Of a stretch of 64,000 bases of DNA, positions 23,546 through 34,676 are shown piece after piece. A program made the position numbers and the translations under genes. Numbering within the stretch: the first letter of the stretch is position 1; the number at the start of each line of letters is the position of its first letter. The stretch is from Chlorops oryzae (taxonomy: Eukaryota; Arthropoda; Insecta; Diptera; Chloropidae). The notes below the pieces were generated by a model, which saw nothing but the letters and a program-made list of their open reading frames with translations, was not told the origin of the DNA and did not search any database. Where the stretch lies: positions 31,434,391 through 31,498,390 of the forward strand of contig CM035808.1 in assembly GCA_020466095.1 (NCBI GenBank). Reading direction: 5' to 3'.

Positions 23546-24854
23546 TAATTTCAATGAAGTTGAATTGATTGTGATTTTTTGCAAAACATTCTAAAAAACA
23601 TTAAAAAATTTTTATTGACCCTGTATGCAGTTGGTATTTTTGAAAAAATTTGGACAGTAAACTAATTCAAAACGTTGTAAAATTTTTTGTTCAAGATATT
23701 CAATGTTCAATTTTGAGGAAATTTAATGGCAAATGGCATTAAAAATTTTTGAGAAGAGCTGTCAAAATTTTCAAACGATTGCATGAAAAAAATTTGCTGT
23801 TGTCTTTCCTTACTAAACTCCGTACTGAAGGTGAGAAAAAAAGCCGACATTCATTGAAATCAATTGTGGCAAACAAAGACAAAGCCAGATAACTCAAATG
23901 GGTTCTGTCTTTTTTTTTGCGACTTGATCGAAATAATAAATAGGTTTAAGGCGTATTGTAGGTTTTATCACATACTTACTAATTGGCTTTGGTGTTGCTC
24001 ATAAGACTCGATCCAATTAAAGCAAGGAGCAGCAAAGCGATTGGATTTCTCATTTTCGATTACTTGTAGCAATTTCTTTAGAAGCTAAAAATAATAAAGT
24101 AAAAAAAAAATTGTGGTGAAAGAAGTAGCAGCGCTTTGTTCTTATGCTACACTGTAACAAATTTTTGAATAGGTATATCGAAGGGAAGAAAATTTGAAGG
24201 GTCCGCTTCCTTGGCAATAGGACCCGACCCGTTTGGAACCAAATTACAGGCATATTGGCTTGTGAAACTTTATGATGGTTGCCGGTTTTTGACAAACGTA
24301 AATTTATAATGAATGTCGAGTTGTGTCAAATCCTATGAAGGACTTTTCTCACTCTGTCTTTTATGCAATCTTTAATGTTTTTTTTTTCTCCTTTTCAATC
24401 TTCTGTTTGCTTCTAAATTTTTACCAACAGATCAACAATTTCACACTATCACAAGAGTGATATCACTATCCTTTTTTTAGAAACACATTTCCCTGCAGGA
24501 AATGCGAGTAGTTATAGTCCACCGTCTTCCTAGTGCCAATCTCAACAGTACTAGTTATAATACCCAGCTTCCGCTGTAAAATGCAAAAAAAATATTTTTT
24601 CAAAATTCTAACTATGACAACCGCCTTAAGAATGAACTACAGAGTTAATCCCAGGGCTTTGGCGAAGGTAATTTTTTAAAATGCTTCACCCCGAGCTCCG
24701 CTCCCAGAAAAAAAATTGCTCGCGCTCCGACAAATCTTTAAACAAACAAGCCGATCGCACATTTTTATAAAAAGAAAGTGAAAAGTTCTGAAGAAATAAT
24801 TCAATAATTCAAATGTGAAATTTTCAATCCTTTCACAAAATTCTTTTATGCAAT

Positions 24855-24886
24855 TCGACATCATAATAGGCCTATTATGATGTCGA
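24855..24886. repeat. Perfect 32-bp palindrome
   Basis: Perfect dyad symmetry with no spacer, centred between 24870 and 24871 on AATAGGCCTATT; each half-site is TCGACATCATAATAGG. It lies outside the duplication arm, in non-coding sequence. Confidence 0.8.
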
Positions 24887-25205
24887 TTTTAAAATCATAA
24901 TGAAGCATATTATGACACTAGATTTGAGAAAGTATAAAAAAAATTTTAAAACAAACAAAAAGCATGGCATACTACCAGGGTTTGCAATGAATTTCAAAGC
25001 GTGCAATAATAAGTTTCAAAACGCACGCATTTCAAAAAATACAAGGCAAAAATAAGCAGAGCATACTACGAAGTTGTATAATAAAGAATTTCAAATTATG
25101 AATCTGTCAAATACATAAGTATAAAAATTTTCTTCACAAAAAATCGTTTTCTTAAATTTAGGTTAAAATCTAGTTTGAAATCTTATTGCATAAAATATTG
25201 TTCGG

Positions 25206-25322
25206 CACTCGTGTCGAAACTCAGCTTTTTTCGCACTCGTGGTATTGTAAAACTCGTCTGCGCCTCGTTTTACAACATTTACCACTCGTGCAAAAAAATG
25301 CTTCATTTCGACACTTGTATCG
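25206..25322. repeat. Inverted-repeat segment with CACTCGTG motifs
   Basis: Two arms containing CGCACTCGTGGTATTGTAAA and TTTACAACATTTACCACTCG are imperfect inverted copies, bounded by GTGTCGAAAC and its partner TTTCGACAC. Probably the end region or whole of a foldback element. Confidence 0.5.
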
Positions 25323-25984
25323 AAAATATCTATTATATCTTCTTACATATATAAAAAAATAATAAAAAACGTGTTTGTGTGTCGTCGCTCACTGGCCAAA
25401 CTCGGCATCCGATTTTATTCAAAATTGCAGGATTCGTTGGGGATGGTCTGTGAATGGTTTATGTCAAGTTTGAACGAAATCAGTCCGCAGTGGTTCTCAC
25501 AGTCAAAATCTGACCATAGCAGCGATTCGCGTCACCCGTTAGTACGAAACCGGTGCACAGTGATTTTCGCAATTTTCGATATTACATTTGGCAGCTGAAA
25601 ACAGTGGTCTATTATGGTGCATATAAGAGATGATTAGAACTAGAGTAATGCCCGAAATGTTGAACCTTTTCTTTTGGGAAAAGTGAATTTTTTCTACTGG
25701 GCCGATCTTCAATCAATTACGGGGAAAGATCGGCCATGACCACACCACAATTCGCGCCATTCGCGAAATTTTGACTTTCATTATTTTGAAGAAAAAAGTA
25801 GGCTCTAATTTGAAAAGAATGACTTTACCACAAACCGCGAAAATTGAATGGTAACTGCACAGAGAAATTGACAAATTTTAAACCACTTAGCTTGAAATTG
25901 TGAAATGGGTATCGTGTCAAAGCTGTTACCGCGTAGCTGCTACTGCGATAACTTCTTGTTACGAAAGTGTTTATTTTTCTGTGT

Positions 25985-26130
25985 GTAGGGCCCGCTATCG
26001 CCTTAAAAATCTCTTGAATGTTCTTTCTTAATGGTCCTGTTTTTTGGGCGCGGTTTAAAAATTATTTTAAAATGTTTGTGTCGGGTATTGTATTGTCAGG
26101 CTGGCCTGACTATAACATCCTTACTTGTTT
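25985..26130 (+). mobile_element. DINE-1-like element, subfamily 1, 3' end
   Basis: Contains the terminal block TGTGTCGGGTATTGTATTG, the CAGGCTGGCCTG stem and the ACTTGTT terminus. The 5' portion is missing. Confidence 0.65.
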
Positions 26131-26217
26131 TTCTATGAGGTTATTCAAGACAATCTTTGAGCGTATTGAAAATTATTTATTCAGTTTAACAAGCAGTTCA
26201 GAAATTTTGCATTCACG

Positions 26218-29200
26218 TTAATTTGGCCAAACAATACTTTCTATGAAATCTAGATACGCTGCTACACGTGCATACAGTCCTGGTATTTTGGTGCCACAAC
26301 TGAAACCCGCCGAAACGATGCCAACCACACGGTATTTTTTAGTTGGCTTGTCTAAAACTAAATTCAATGGACCACCCGAATCGCCCTGACATGCATCCCG
26401 TATTAAATCAAAATCGTGCGTACACATTTGGCTCGTCTGAACGCCCACTTTGTTGTGCCGATCGATCCCCATCTTAACATAGCTGGCATTACAATCTCTC
26501 ACGGACAGAATCTCCAGCCTTGCCTTAAGCAAAACACTTGATCTTTTTCCCGCTGGAAGAGATTTTAGTTTAATGAAATTAAAAAAAAAAAAACTTTGTG
26601 GGACATGAACTTACATGTCGTGCTAATTTTCCCAAAACCAGTTACATAGACGTCTGAATTTTTTGGAGGATCGTTAAGGTCCGTGTAAAGGCACGTGGGA
26701 TAGACATTCGTCGAAAAGGTTGCTTCACGCTCCAATTGTAGAATGGCAATATCATGGTATACGCTACTGATTGAGTACTCCGGATGTATGTGAACTTGCT
26801 GGAATTGGAAGCAATTTGTTTTTATAAATTTCATTTTGCACAAACAACACATACATACATATAAAAAATTTCTTCTCAAATGGCCAAATCACCGAATGCA
26901 GCACTTAATTTTATGATGCGTTAATACTTGTGACTACATGGTATGTCAGAAGCATTTTAGGAATCATATAGATATATGCGTATCCGAAATTGAAACAAAA
27001 TTGTAGGGATATAAATATGACACCGAAATGTGTACAAAAAACGTATAAGATATGAGACTATAAGATATATAAGCAAATAAATAAACATATCGAATTTTGA
27101 CTTGGCATGGACGGCGTAGATCGAAGGGAATAAAAATAAAAATTGTGACATAAAACCGTTCGAGCCATATTAAAACTGATTATTTATCATGAGCATGATA
27201 GCAAAATATATTGTCTTTAGTTTTACAGTATTTTTTAAACCGTAAATGTTCCATACATATGAAAAGATATAATATGGTAGCTGCAGAAATGAATCATATT
27301 CATACCCTGCAGTAAATGTGGGGCAAATTGACCCGTTTGTCATCACTGTCATTCTACAGCCATAGTCAATGAGGACGCCTACAGTTCAATTTGCTCAAGC
27401 ATTCATCTAATGAATTTGCTACGCCAGAATCAGAAGGCTCGGTAGCGTAATGGTTAGCATGCCGACTCAGCACTCCGAAGGCTCATGTTCGAATCCCAGG
27501 GCAGGCGAGAAGAGGCGGAACAATGGACTGTAATGGGTGAGAAGAGAGAAAACAAAGATTCCGTTCTGAATTCTCTCTTGAATGCTTTCACAGCTTCGTG
27601 CGAAAATTCCTATGAATTATCTTTTTAATAACTTAATTTTTAAATTTTTTTGCACAAATGAAATGGGTAAGCCTGTTAACCCATAAAAAAAAATTCGCCA
27701 ATCTCCCGAGTGACATTCGAACTCGTGTACCTCGGGTCGATATGCTGGTCTCTACGGCCTAATTCGACGCATGAAACGGGCTCATTGGAAAGGCGCTCTA
27801 TATGACTCTTCGAAGCGCTCATCATTACGGCTTCTACTCCGAATCTCTTAGGACTTAGAATGTTTTCTCCGGAGCCCTCAAAATGAGATCACTTGAGAGT
27901 GTGTGGGATTACGAATCTCCGAAATTTCGGGTACGAGTCATACGAATTTCCGTCGACATCGTATTTGCCAATGCGGAATGCGGGATGTTTGTCCGAAAAC
28001 GTTTACTGGGTGGCACCAGAACCAACATATACACACAACATGCTTCTTTCTATGTATATATCGTGTAAAAAGTCTTTAAAAAATGATCCTTAAATGACCT
28101 TGAACCGAGACCGCAGTGTGAGTAATGTCATAAATTTTCGATGCTGTTAAGATGAAAGACTCGAACATAGAAAATAAAGAACTAAAACAAAAGAAAACCA
28201 TCCAGTGGGATATTAAATCCCGGATGAACAACCACAAAACATGCTCAATACGACCGTTATACCGTATAACAATTAAACGCCCTCAGAATTATGCAATACA
28301 TGACCTTAAGTGTTATTATAGACAATTACAGATCCAAATAACTCGAGATTTATACTCGGTGTTTATACTCACTCGAACTGGGATTTCTTGGGCAGTGCTC
28401 CGCTCTTCCGAATCCGTTAAATTGACCGTACCCAAGAGTACAACGGCCGGCTCATCACCGATCCTTGTTACACAATGTGCCGCAGTAAGAACAAATCTGC
28501 TCGCGATCAAGGTGCCACCACAGCGATAATCATACGGTTCCCGATCGTTACCGATACTCCTATAGCCAATAACAGCCATATGGGGAAATTCGCCCAGGTC
28601 AGCTGGCGCACCGCCAATAACGGGCATGAAGTTAGAACCGGTCGGATTTAAGCTATTGATAAGGCCATCATCAATTTCACGACAAGCTGAAAGAGTTAAA
28701 AAGTGTCAAATTTAAGTTTATATTAGGAAGCCATAACAAAAGTTGACATGATCCTTTGGACCACAAACAGACCCGGATTCACTTACCCACAACCGCTGGT
28801 CGGTCGGTAATTCTTGTCGTTACCGGTGCGAGTGTTGTGCTTGTAGTTGTTGCTGCAGTCGGTCGTCTAGTTGGCTTTTTGCTGTTTCATTTAATTAAAA
28901 ACATAAGAGAACGATAAGATTAGGGAGAAAGCAATGAGATTTAAGCTGAAATGAATTGCATAAGCGTGATGTTTTCTTTGTTTTTGGATTAGTTCGACAT
29001 AGGATCTTATTAGTTACTTTTACAATGAAATGTGACCCCAAGTAATAAAAAATCTACAAAACAACCTTTGCTTGGACCAAACTCGTCTTGGATCAATTTG
29101 TTCTTCAGAATTCGATTGCCCTCTACGCCAACCATCAATCAGATTCGAATTGTTATTGACCGTTGTAATGGAAGTTGTGGATGGTGTAGTAGAAATCCGT

Positions 29201-29985
29201 GTTTGGTTAAGATAACATAAAAAAAGAGAAAAAAGAAAATGTGATAGAAGTGGCGAATGTGCTTCCTTTTAATATCATATAGTCGAAGAAATTATATGTG
29301 TAACCAATAACCGGAAAATAGTGAATCACATTGGAGGAATGAATTCCCGCATGCCTGGCCAATGAAAACTTAATTTGCATAAAAAGAAAGCGAACTCATA
29401 CAAACGTGCAAACATCACTTACTCAAAGATAAATTTATCATCTGACCTGTTCATTGTTACTACCTTGTCCCCAGTGGGACAGCATATTATCTCCTCCACC
29501 GTCGAAAAACCACAGCTGACTATGTCGCGTGACGAGAGCGTTCCTGCTCGGACGGCCATTTCGAGTTCAGGGCACTGACTTCCTAATTTACATACTCCAG
29601 ACTGTGATTTTATGGTGCAAGAGTCACCCTCTGCAAGAAAAGGTCGAATTCAAAAATAAGAGAAAACGAAAAATTGATGCCATCCACCATGTGCCACCAT
29701 TCCACAAAATTGGTCACATGTGGTCACATGCATGGTTCAAGCATGGCATTTGCTATTGTGGTTGCCTTTCTAAAAATAAATATCCTGTTCAGAACTGCAA
29801 TTCAGCAAACCTGGCTGCACGCACATGAATGAATGAACTAATGTTAAATCGAAGCACAAAACCATTGCGTATGATCTTGACCACAATTATGGAAATTAGG
29901 CTTACTCACCATACATTGCACATTTTGCCGATGGCCATGGAATTACAACGAATATACAAAGAACGATTCGTTGAAACGGGTGCAT
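26218..29985 (-). CDS. Clip-domain serine protease, short-linker copy
   Basis: Exons on the minus strand: 29910-29985, 29423-29630, 28787-28881, 28373-28686, 26615-26798, 26218-26552, about 403 residues in frame. A seventh, exon-3-like block (29066-29206) is open, but its acceptor is AA instead of AG; inclusion would give about 450 residues. Residues 1-23 are a signal peptide (RIVLCIFVVIPWPSA). A clip domain follows with six cysteines at 30, 39, 45, 65, 75 and 76, then a Thr-rich linker, then a trypsin fold with TAAHC, YHDIAILQLE and DACQGDSGGP, so the triad is complete and Asp189 predicts trypsin-like specificity. The activation site reads MPVIGG, with no Arg or Lys before it. Clip proteases act in haemolymph cascades for Toll or prophenoloxidase activation; the pathway here is inferred. 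A TATA-like TATATAAT lies at 30044-30037. Confidence 0.75.
27436..27640 (+). repeat. tRNA-derived SINE in a protease intron
   Basis: The head has an A-box-like TAGCGTAATGGTTAGCATG and a B-box TGTTCGAATCC, then GGCAGGCGAGAAGAGGCGG and a non-tRNA body. The head and the following GGCAGGCGA resemble the repeat at 61450, so the two are one family. Absent from the second protease unit. Confidence 0.6.
27690..27775 (-). repeat. tRNA-derived SINE-like fragment
   Basis: On the minus strand it has a B-box-like GAGTTCGAATGTC and a TAGGCCGTAGAGACCAGC head region. It is short and decayed, inserted next to the previous SINE in opposite orientation. Confidence 0.45.
29066..29206 (-). pseudogene. Linker exon 3 remnant of the short protease, acceptor lost
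   Basis: Aligns with both ends of the giant linker exon of the second protease. The first about 35 bp match its start and the last about 100 bp match its end (NSNLIDGWRRGQSNSEEQID). About 2.1 kb between is missing. The acceptor CTTAG of the second gene is CTTAA here (minus strand, position 29207). The block is 141 bp and phase 2-2, so skipping or including it keeps the frame. Confidence 0.7.
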
Positions 29986-30036
29986 TTTGAAAACAGTTGA
30001 TCTCTTAGAATCTTCTTCGTTCCGTATTCGAATTTG

Positions 30037-30044
30037 ATTATATA
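30037..30044 (-). promoter_or_regulatory. TATA-like box of the short protease gene
   Basis: TATATAAT on the minus strand, about 52 bp upstream of the ATG at 29985, and conserved at 41697-41690 in the second unit. It implies a very short 5' UTR. Confidence 0.4.
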
Positions 30045-31124
30045 TTACCGACTTCACAATGCACACGTCGAGTTAAAGTTTACATTCAATTTCTTGGTTT
30101 CTATTTCTAAATTCTTTTTTAGTTGTCCTTTCAAATTGTCGCTTTCCTGTGGATTCCTCATAAGAAAAAATAATTTTTCTCAGCACAGCACTTTTATGAC
30201 GTTGCTGAATCTGTAAAATCATGAATGATTATGACGACGAAAGTCAAATACAGAGCTGTAGAGGGTTAAGGGAAGAACTCCACTTCATTTGGGACATCGG
30301 AGACAACCCCCTGGCCACAAATTCTCCCCCAGAGCTCGCTTATTTTTGGATTAAGGTTCTTTGCCAAACTCTGAGGCCGAATACATATAACACTGTTTGA
30401 CAAGGTTCCTGCCACAAGAGTTTTGAACGTTAGTTCCAACTTTACTGTCCACCATAAACATTTCTTATTGGGATATTGCAGCTTTTTCGAGATAAACTCG
30501 ACACTGCATTATCCGACTTGAAAAATTACACCCCAAATTATCTAGCAAGAAAAGAAAATTCTAAAGTCCTTTAAAAAAAAAAAACATCACATACCTACTT
30601 TTATAGAAATTTCATCAAATTTTTCTTTTCCATAAAAAATCGATGGCAAGCAAAATGCTTTTTTGCATTTTTTTTTTTAAAGTTGGTGCCTTTACCAAAA
30701 AATATTAGATATTAGTTTTCAAAATCCATACATAAATGGCAAAGTTATGATACTAAAAGTGAGCGAATAAAAGCAATGAAAGCAATTACACATTTACGCT
30801 TAAAAGTATGCAACGTATTTTTGCGATAAAGCTTCAATCTACAATTTTCGTTGCTAATTTTTATTTTACTCCCTCACCTATAAAATCATAACTTTGTCGT
30901 TTTTGCATGCATTTTCATATCTCATTTTTTTGGGTAAGAGATCAACTTTAAATAAAAAATGAGGTTTGTCTTAATAGGCCACAGGGAAACCAACATTTTC
31001 GTTATAATAGTCCAAGACAAATTTTGTCGAGTTCTGTCTTTGCTTTTTGAGGATCAGCTTTCCACAATCTTAGCAAAATTTGATGGAATCATTGAGGCAC
31101 TCTGTCTCGAAATATTGTTGTACG

Positions 31125-32577
31125 CAGAGCCGGATTAAGGTTGCCGGGGGCCCGGGGGCCAGAGAATGGTGGTGGCGCCTCTGTTAATTGAAAGATATAG
31201 GATGAAATTTCACACAATAGCAGAAAATGTGTTTGTAGAAAGGTTATCAATTATAAGAATGAAAATATTTTTCAACGTTCACATTTTGTTTATTTAACAG
31301 TTTTCATAAAATTTTTTTTTTATTCAGCGTCTTTTCAACCCATATAAACTTTTCTCGATTTTATCCTAGCGAATTCTTCAATGAGAGTTTCAAACGATAA
31401 TTTTTTTAATATGTCGCTTTCGATACTCAAAATCATCAAACTAGTCAGACGTTCCTGTCCCATGCTCGTCCGTAATCTGTTTTTGATAATTTTCATTTTC
31501 GAAAACGATCTTTCTCCACTGCAAAAATTGGCAGCAGTTTTTTTTTGCGGTTAGTTCAAAAATAGCAGTTTTATTCTCGAATAAGAAGTGTAGTTTTCTT
31601 AAAAAAATGTTTCTGTCTCAGAAATTCGTATGATAAGAAAGGTTACTAATAGAAAAAAAATACAAGTTGTTTGTCAGAGACATGATATTTGAATTTCACT
31701 TGCTCGCACAGAATTTCGGAAAACCTCACCAACAGTTGAAAACAACTTCTGGTAGGTATATGTTCACAAGTAGTGGACCATTATTCCCAGATCAGGGGAA
31801 TTATTTTTTCTCTGCTCGGTGAGGACAAATGGAACATAAATTTTTTTGATCTTTTTGCGCACGACCACAGAACATGTAATTCAAATTCGGTTAAAAATGT
31901 ACGGAAAAAATTCCGCTCGATTTTTGGCTAACCGCAAGAATGCATTTTTCTCCGCTGTCCAACTTCAAAATCTGCTAGATCTAGCCGAAAATCTGCTGAT
32001 CAGGCATCACTGCTTTTTATAATGATCCTTCAGACTTATTTCGTTATACTTGTTTCCACCACATACATATGGCAATTTCACCACATAGAATACTTATGGC
32101 CTTATTGGAATTTTTCAAATATAGAAATATTGGAAGTAATAAAGAAGTTATTAAGAGTTGAAAATTGCTTCGACGTATTGTCTCAGTAAGGGCGAAAGGG
32201 TTAAAATAAATCGTCATAAAATCACTTACTCCGCAACACAAATCCGCTGCTCCACGAAAAAGCGGTCAAGTGCGAGTCTGAGTAGAGCGAATATTATAAA
32301 ATAAAATTTACTATGTAGCATATTTTCACTAAACGACAGATTGATTGTTAGCAAAAGTACGTTTTGTGATTGATAAAAGGGTTTTTCAATTCTTAAGTCC
32401 ACTGAATAGCCGTATAAACAAGTGAAAATTTGAAGAGAGTGGTTACTGAATATCTTGAAAACTATAATAAATAAAAAAAATTAATTTAATCACTGCTGGT
32501 GGGGGCCCCCACGTGGTGGAGGCCCGGTGCCACTGGCCCCCCTGCCCCCCCCCCCCCCCCCCCATAATCCGGCCCTG
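31125..32577. mobile_element. hAT transposon (1453 bp) with transposase C-terminus
   Basis: Ends CAGAGCCGGATTAAGG and TAATCCGGCCCTG are inverted repeats, and the 8 bp GTTGTACG is duplicated at 31117-31124 and 32578-32585, which is diagnostic for hAT. The right end contains GGGGGCCCCCACGTGG and an uninterrupted run of C. It is absent from the second protease unit. Confidence 0.85.
31351..31533 (-). pseudogene. hAT transposase C-terminal dimerisation domain remnant
   Basis: An open stretch reads SGERSFSKMKIIKNRLRTSM then GQERLTSLMILSIESDILKK, which is the hAT C-terminal dimerisation block (ERSFSK-x-K ... RS-x-M ... RL-x-x-L-x-x-LSI). Upstream catalytic parts were not recognised in the 1.45 kb element, so it is a deletion derivative. 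Confidence 0.75.
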
Positions 32578-32956
32578 GTTGTACGACTTTTTGCTAAGAA
32601 TTAGTGTTATTAAATAAAGACGTTTTGAGATTTGTGGAATCCTTGATACAGGACCAATTTGAGTTTCACTTTCTTAATTATTTTAATTTTGTACATTCAT
32701 ACGGGTTCCAGTTTTATTCGTATTTTCGTATTTGAAATTGAAATCTGCTTTAAGCGATATGCAAGCACAAAATCAATCCGAACTGAAAGTATTAGGACAA
32801 AAACCAACCACACTGCTGGTCTTCGCTTCGATGACTGATCTATTCGAAGCTGGACTTAAACAACGTTTTACTTATCTTGAACTCGATGAGAGAGAATCGA
32901 TGCACTAACATTGTTTACTTTTGAATTACTTTTTGTTTTTGTATTCTTGGGCCTTA

Positions 32957-33667
32957 GACCAGTAATGCCAGATTGTGGTTTTTTTTTTCACTCAAACAAC
33001 ATGACATCGTGAAACTGGGTATTTTTCCCAAAATATTGGGTATTTTTACACCGAAATTTAAACAGCACATTTTAGGTATATATACCAGATCTTTCTGGCG
33101 AATGTAGCCGCGGGATAAGCTCTCATGAGTCATGACAACACATAATGTGTGGAAGCTTGATAAGCCTAGACTACATTTGAAACGGAGCCGTGAATAACGT
33201 TGTAAGTGACATTTTTTCAAATTTTCCATGCCAGTCAGTAGGTACCTACTAACGAAGTCATTTCAATTCTTCGATAATCTGAAGTGTTGAGAAATGTCCA
33301 TGAGTTGAACAAATAAGAACACTTTTGTGATAGCTTAAATGATCATTATTGAAAGGGAAAGTCCAAAATAGAGGTTCAAAAAATTTGTCATTTAAAACGT
33401 TAATCGTGGCTCCGCTTCAATTGCTAAACACTTTTGTCTGGCCTTTAACCTATAATTTTTTGTAAACCTCGATTTTTTATTCCAAAAATAAGACCCTAAA
33501 ATATTGTTTCCACATGTTAGGTTGACCTTTGAAACCCGTACGCCCATTTTTTCAAAAAATCTTTGTGGCTGTTTTCATGGGTTTTTCGTTTTTGAAAATG
33601 GGAAATAGGGTTTTTTTTAATAATTTTGTTGGGTTTTTTGCTCGAAAAAGACTGGCATCAAAGCCGT
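32957..33667. mobile_element. Unit-1-specific insertion
   Basis: Unit 2 reads continuously from GGCCTTA into AACTTCTCTCAG at 43650-43675. In unit 1 about 710 bp intervenes, starting CCAGTAATGCCAG and ending near GACTGGCATC, probably hAT-type ends. No coding frame was recognised and the target duplication was not resolved. Confidence 0.45.
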
Positions 33668-34188
33668 AAACTTCTCTCAGCACAGGCTCTCAATAAAACA
33701 ATATCAAGCTCGAATCAAAGAAAGTAACGGATTAAACGGTAACGTTCCAAGAGGCTACAGGGGCCGGCATGAAGTTAAAAAATAAGAATTTTCAATTTAC
33801 TGGCACTGGTAGCTGATAAAAAAATAAAAAAAAACAATAAATCATCTCCAAAAAACTCAAAGTCTAACAAAAGGGTCTGGCCGACTGCGGGACCCTGATA
33901 TTAATTTTAAACATTTGTTGAGTTTTAAATATATATATATATGTAGGTGCTATCCAAAACACCGTAGGAATACTTTTTAGGTTTCTATTTTGAATGAAAC
34001 TTTCTCAGAATGTTATCTATGTTAAAAAAATAAGGTATGCAAAAGTGATTAAAATCTGTCAGCCTCACAAGGATACCTCTCCTGGATCTATGCAAATTTT
34101 TTTCATGACTCACGCTTTTCATTTTGAATTCCATCATATATTTATTCAGTTATCTGTTATTTAAGCTATGGAGTATAATTTTAAAATA

Positions 34189-34676
34189 CAGTACACTCGG
34201 GATAACGTCAACTAATTAAAACCGCGAGTGTTGACGTTTACCAGATTGTTGACGTTTATGATTGTCCTCATTTTAGATCAAAACATAGTCGGGACTATAG
34301 TTTTTCACGATTTTTTAGTATAAACTAAAACAAACCAATAATCTGATTCAAACAAATGTTTATGTATTTCTAAAAATTGAAAAAATATTTTATATGAGTT
34401 TTTTAGAGCTCATTTTATACGCGCAACATCAAAAATTTCGAAACACAACTGAATAAAGAGAGCAAAAACTACATTGTTCGCACAAAAGGAGGTTCCCGAA
34501 ATTCTGAGAATTCGTATTCTATACGTAATTCCGGCTAAAATTTTCTATTACGCAGAGTTTACCTTTTGAAGCTTTTAGGTTTTGTTGACGTTTTAGAATA
34601 GTCAATGTAAATAAAAAGTTGTTGACGTTTTGAGGTGTTGACAGAATAGGGGGTTGACGTCATCCCGAGTGTACTG
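34189..34676. mobile_element. Pogo-like MITE (488 bp)
   Basis: Terminal inverted repeats CAGTACACTCGGGATAACGT and ACGTCATCCCGAGTGTACTG are near perfect, with TA on both sides. Several internal copies of GTTGACGTT lie near both ends. CAGT ends with TA duplications fit pogo/Tigger. Non-coding. Confidence 0.75.

Larger units (their letters stand above)
20021..24053 (-). pseudogene. Secreted coiled-coil protein, broken inverted copy
   Basis: Exon counterparts: 23980-24053 (signal peptide), 22773-22875, 22417-22698, 22252-22357 and 22189 downward. Exon 2 is missing: after the intron acceptor (TTTGTTTCAG) the sequence jumps to what is intron 2 in the other copy. Exon 2 is 118 bp, not a multiple of three, so skipping it shifts the frame. 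The last exon is cut after MSDKLND by a transposon (20097-21731), which supplies about 20 foreign codons and a stop at 21673. The remaining C-terminal codons lie stranded at 20021-20096. Residues shared in exon 6 are identical to the intact copy for about 145 positions, so the lesions are recent. An alternative start or exon could rescue some product, but I see none. Confidence 0.75.
20020..24462 (-). repeat. Right arm of the inverted duplication
   Basis: Reverse-complement counterpart of the left arm. Exons 1, 3, 4, 5 and 6 and most intron sequence match almost base for base. Arm-specific insertions and an exon-2 deletion are the main differences. Confidence 0.85.
26141..33830. repeat. Tandem duplication unit 1 (protease unit)
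   Basis: This block matches 36233-43830 in the same orientation over the protease gene, its introns, the upstream region and about 3.5 kb beyond, including a distal segment shared between 32640-32920 and 43290-43620. It carries unit-specific insertions: SINE-like repeats at 27436-27775, a hAT element at 31125-32577 and an insert at about 32957-33667. Confidence 0.85.

Noticed and set aside
27436..27520. tRNA gene
   Set aside because: A and B boxes are present, but the stems do not pair into a cloverleaf and a SINE body follows.
28152..28529. 125-codon plus-strand frame, repeated identically at 37618-37995
   Set aside because: Antisense to the conserved protease exon 5 and its intron; its conservation is explained by the tandem duplication.
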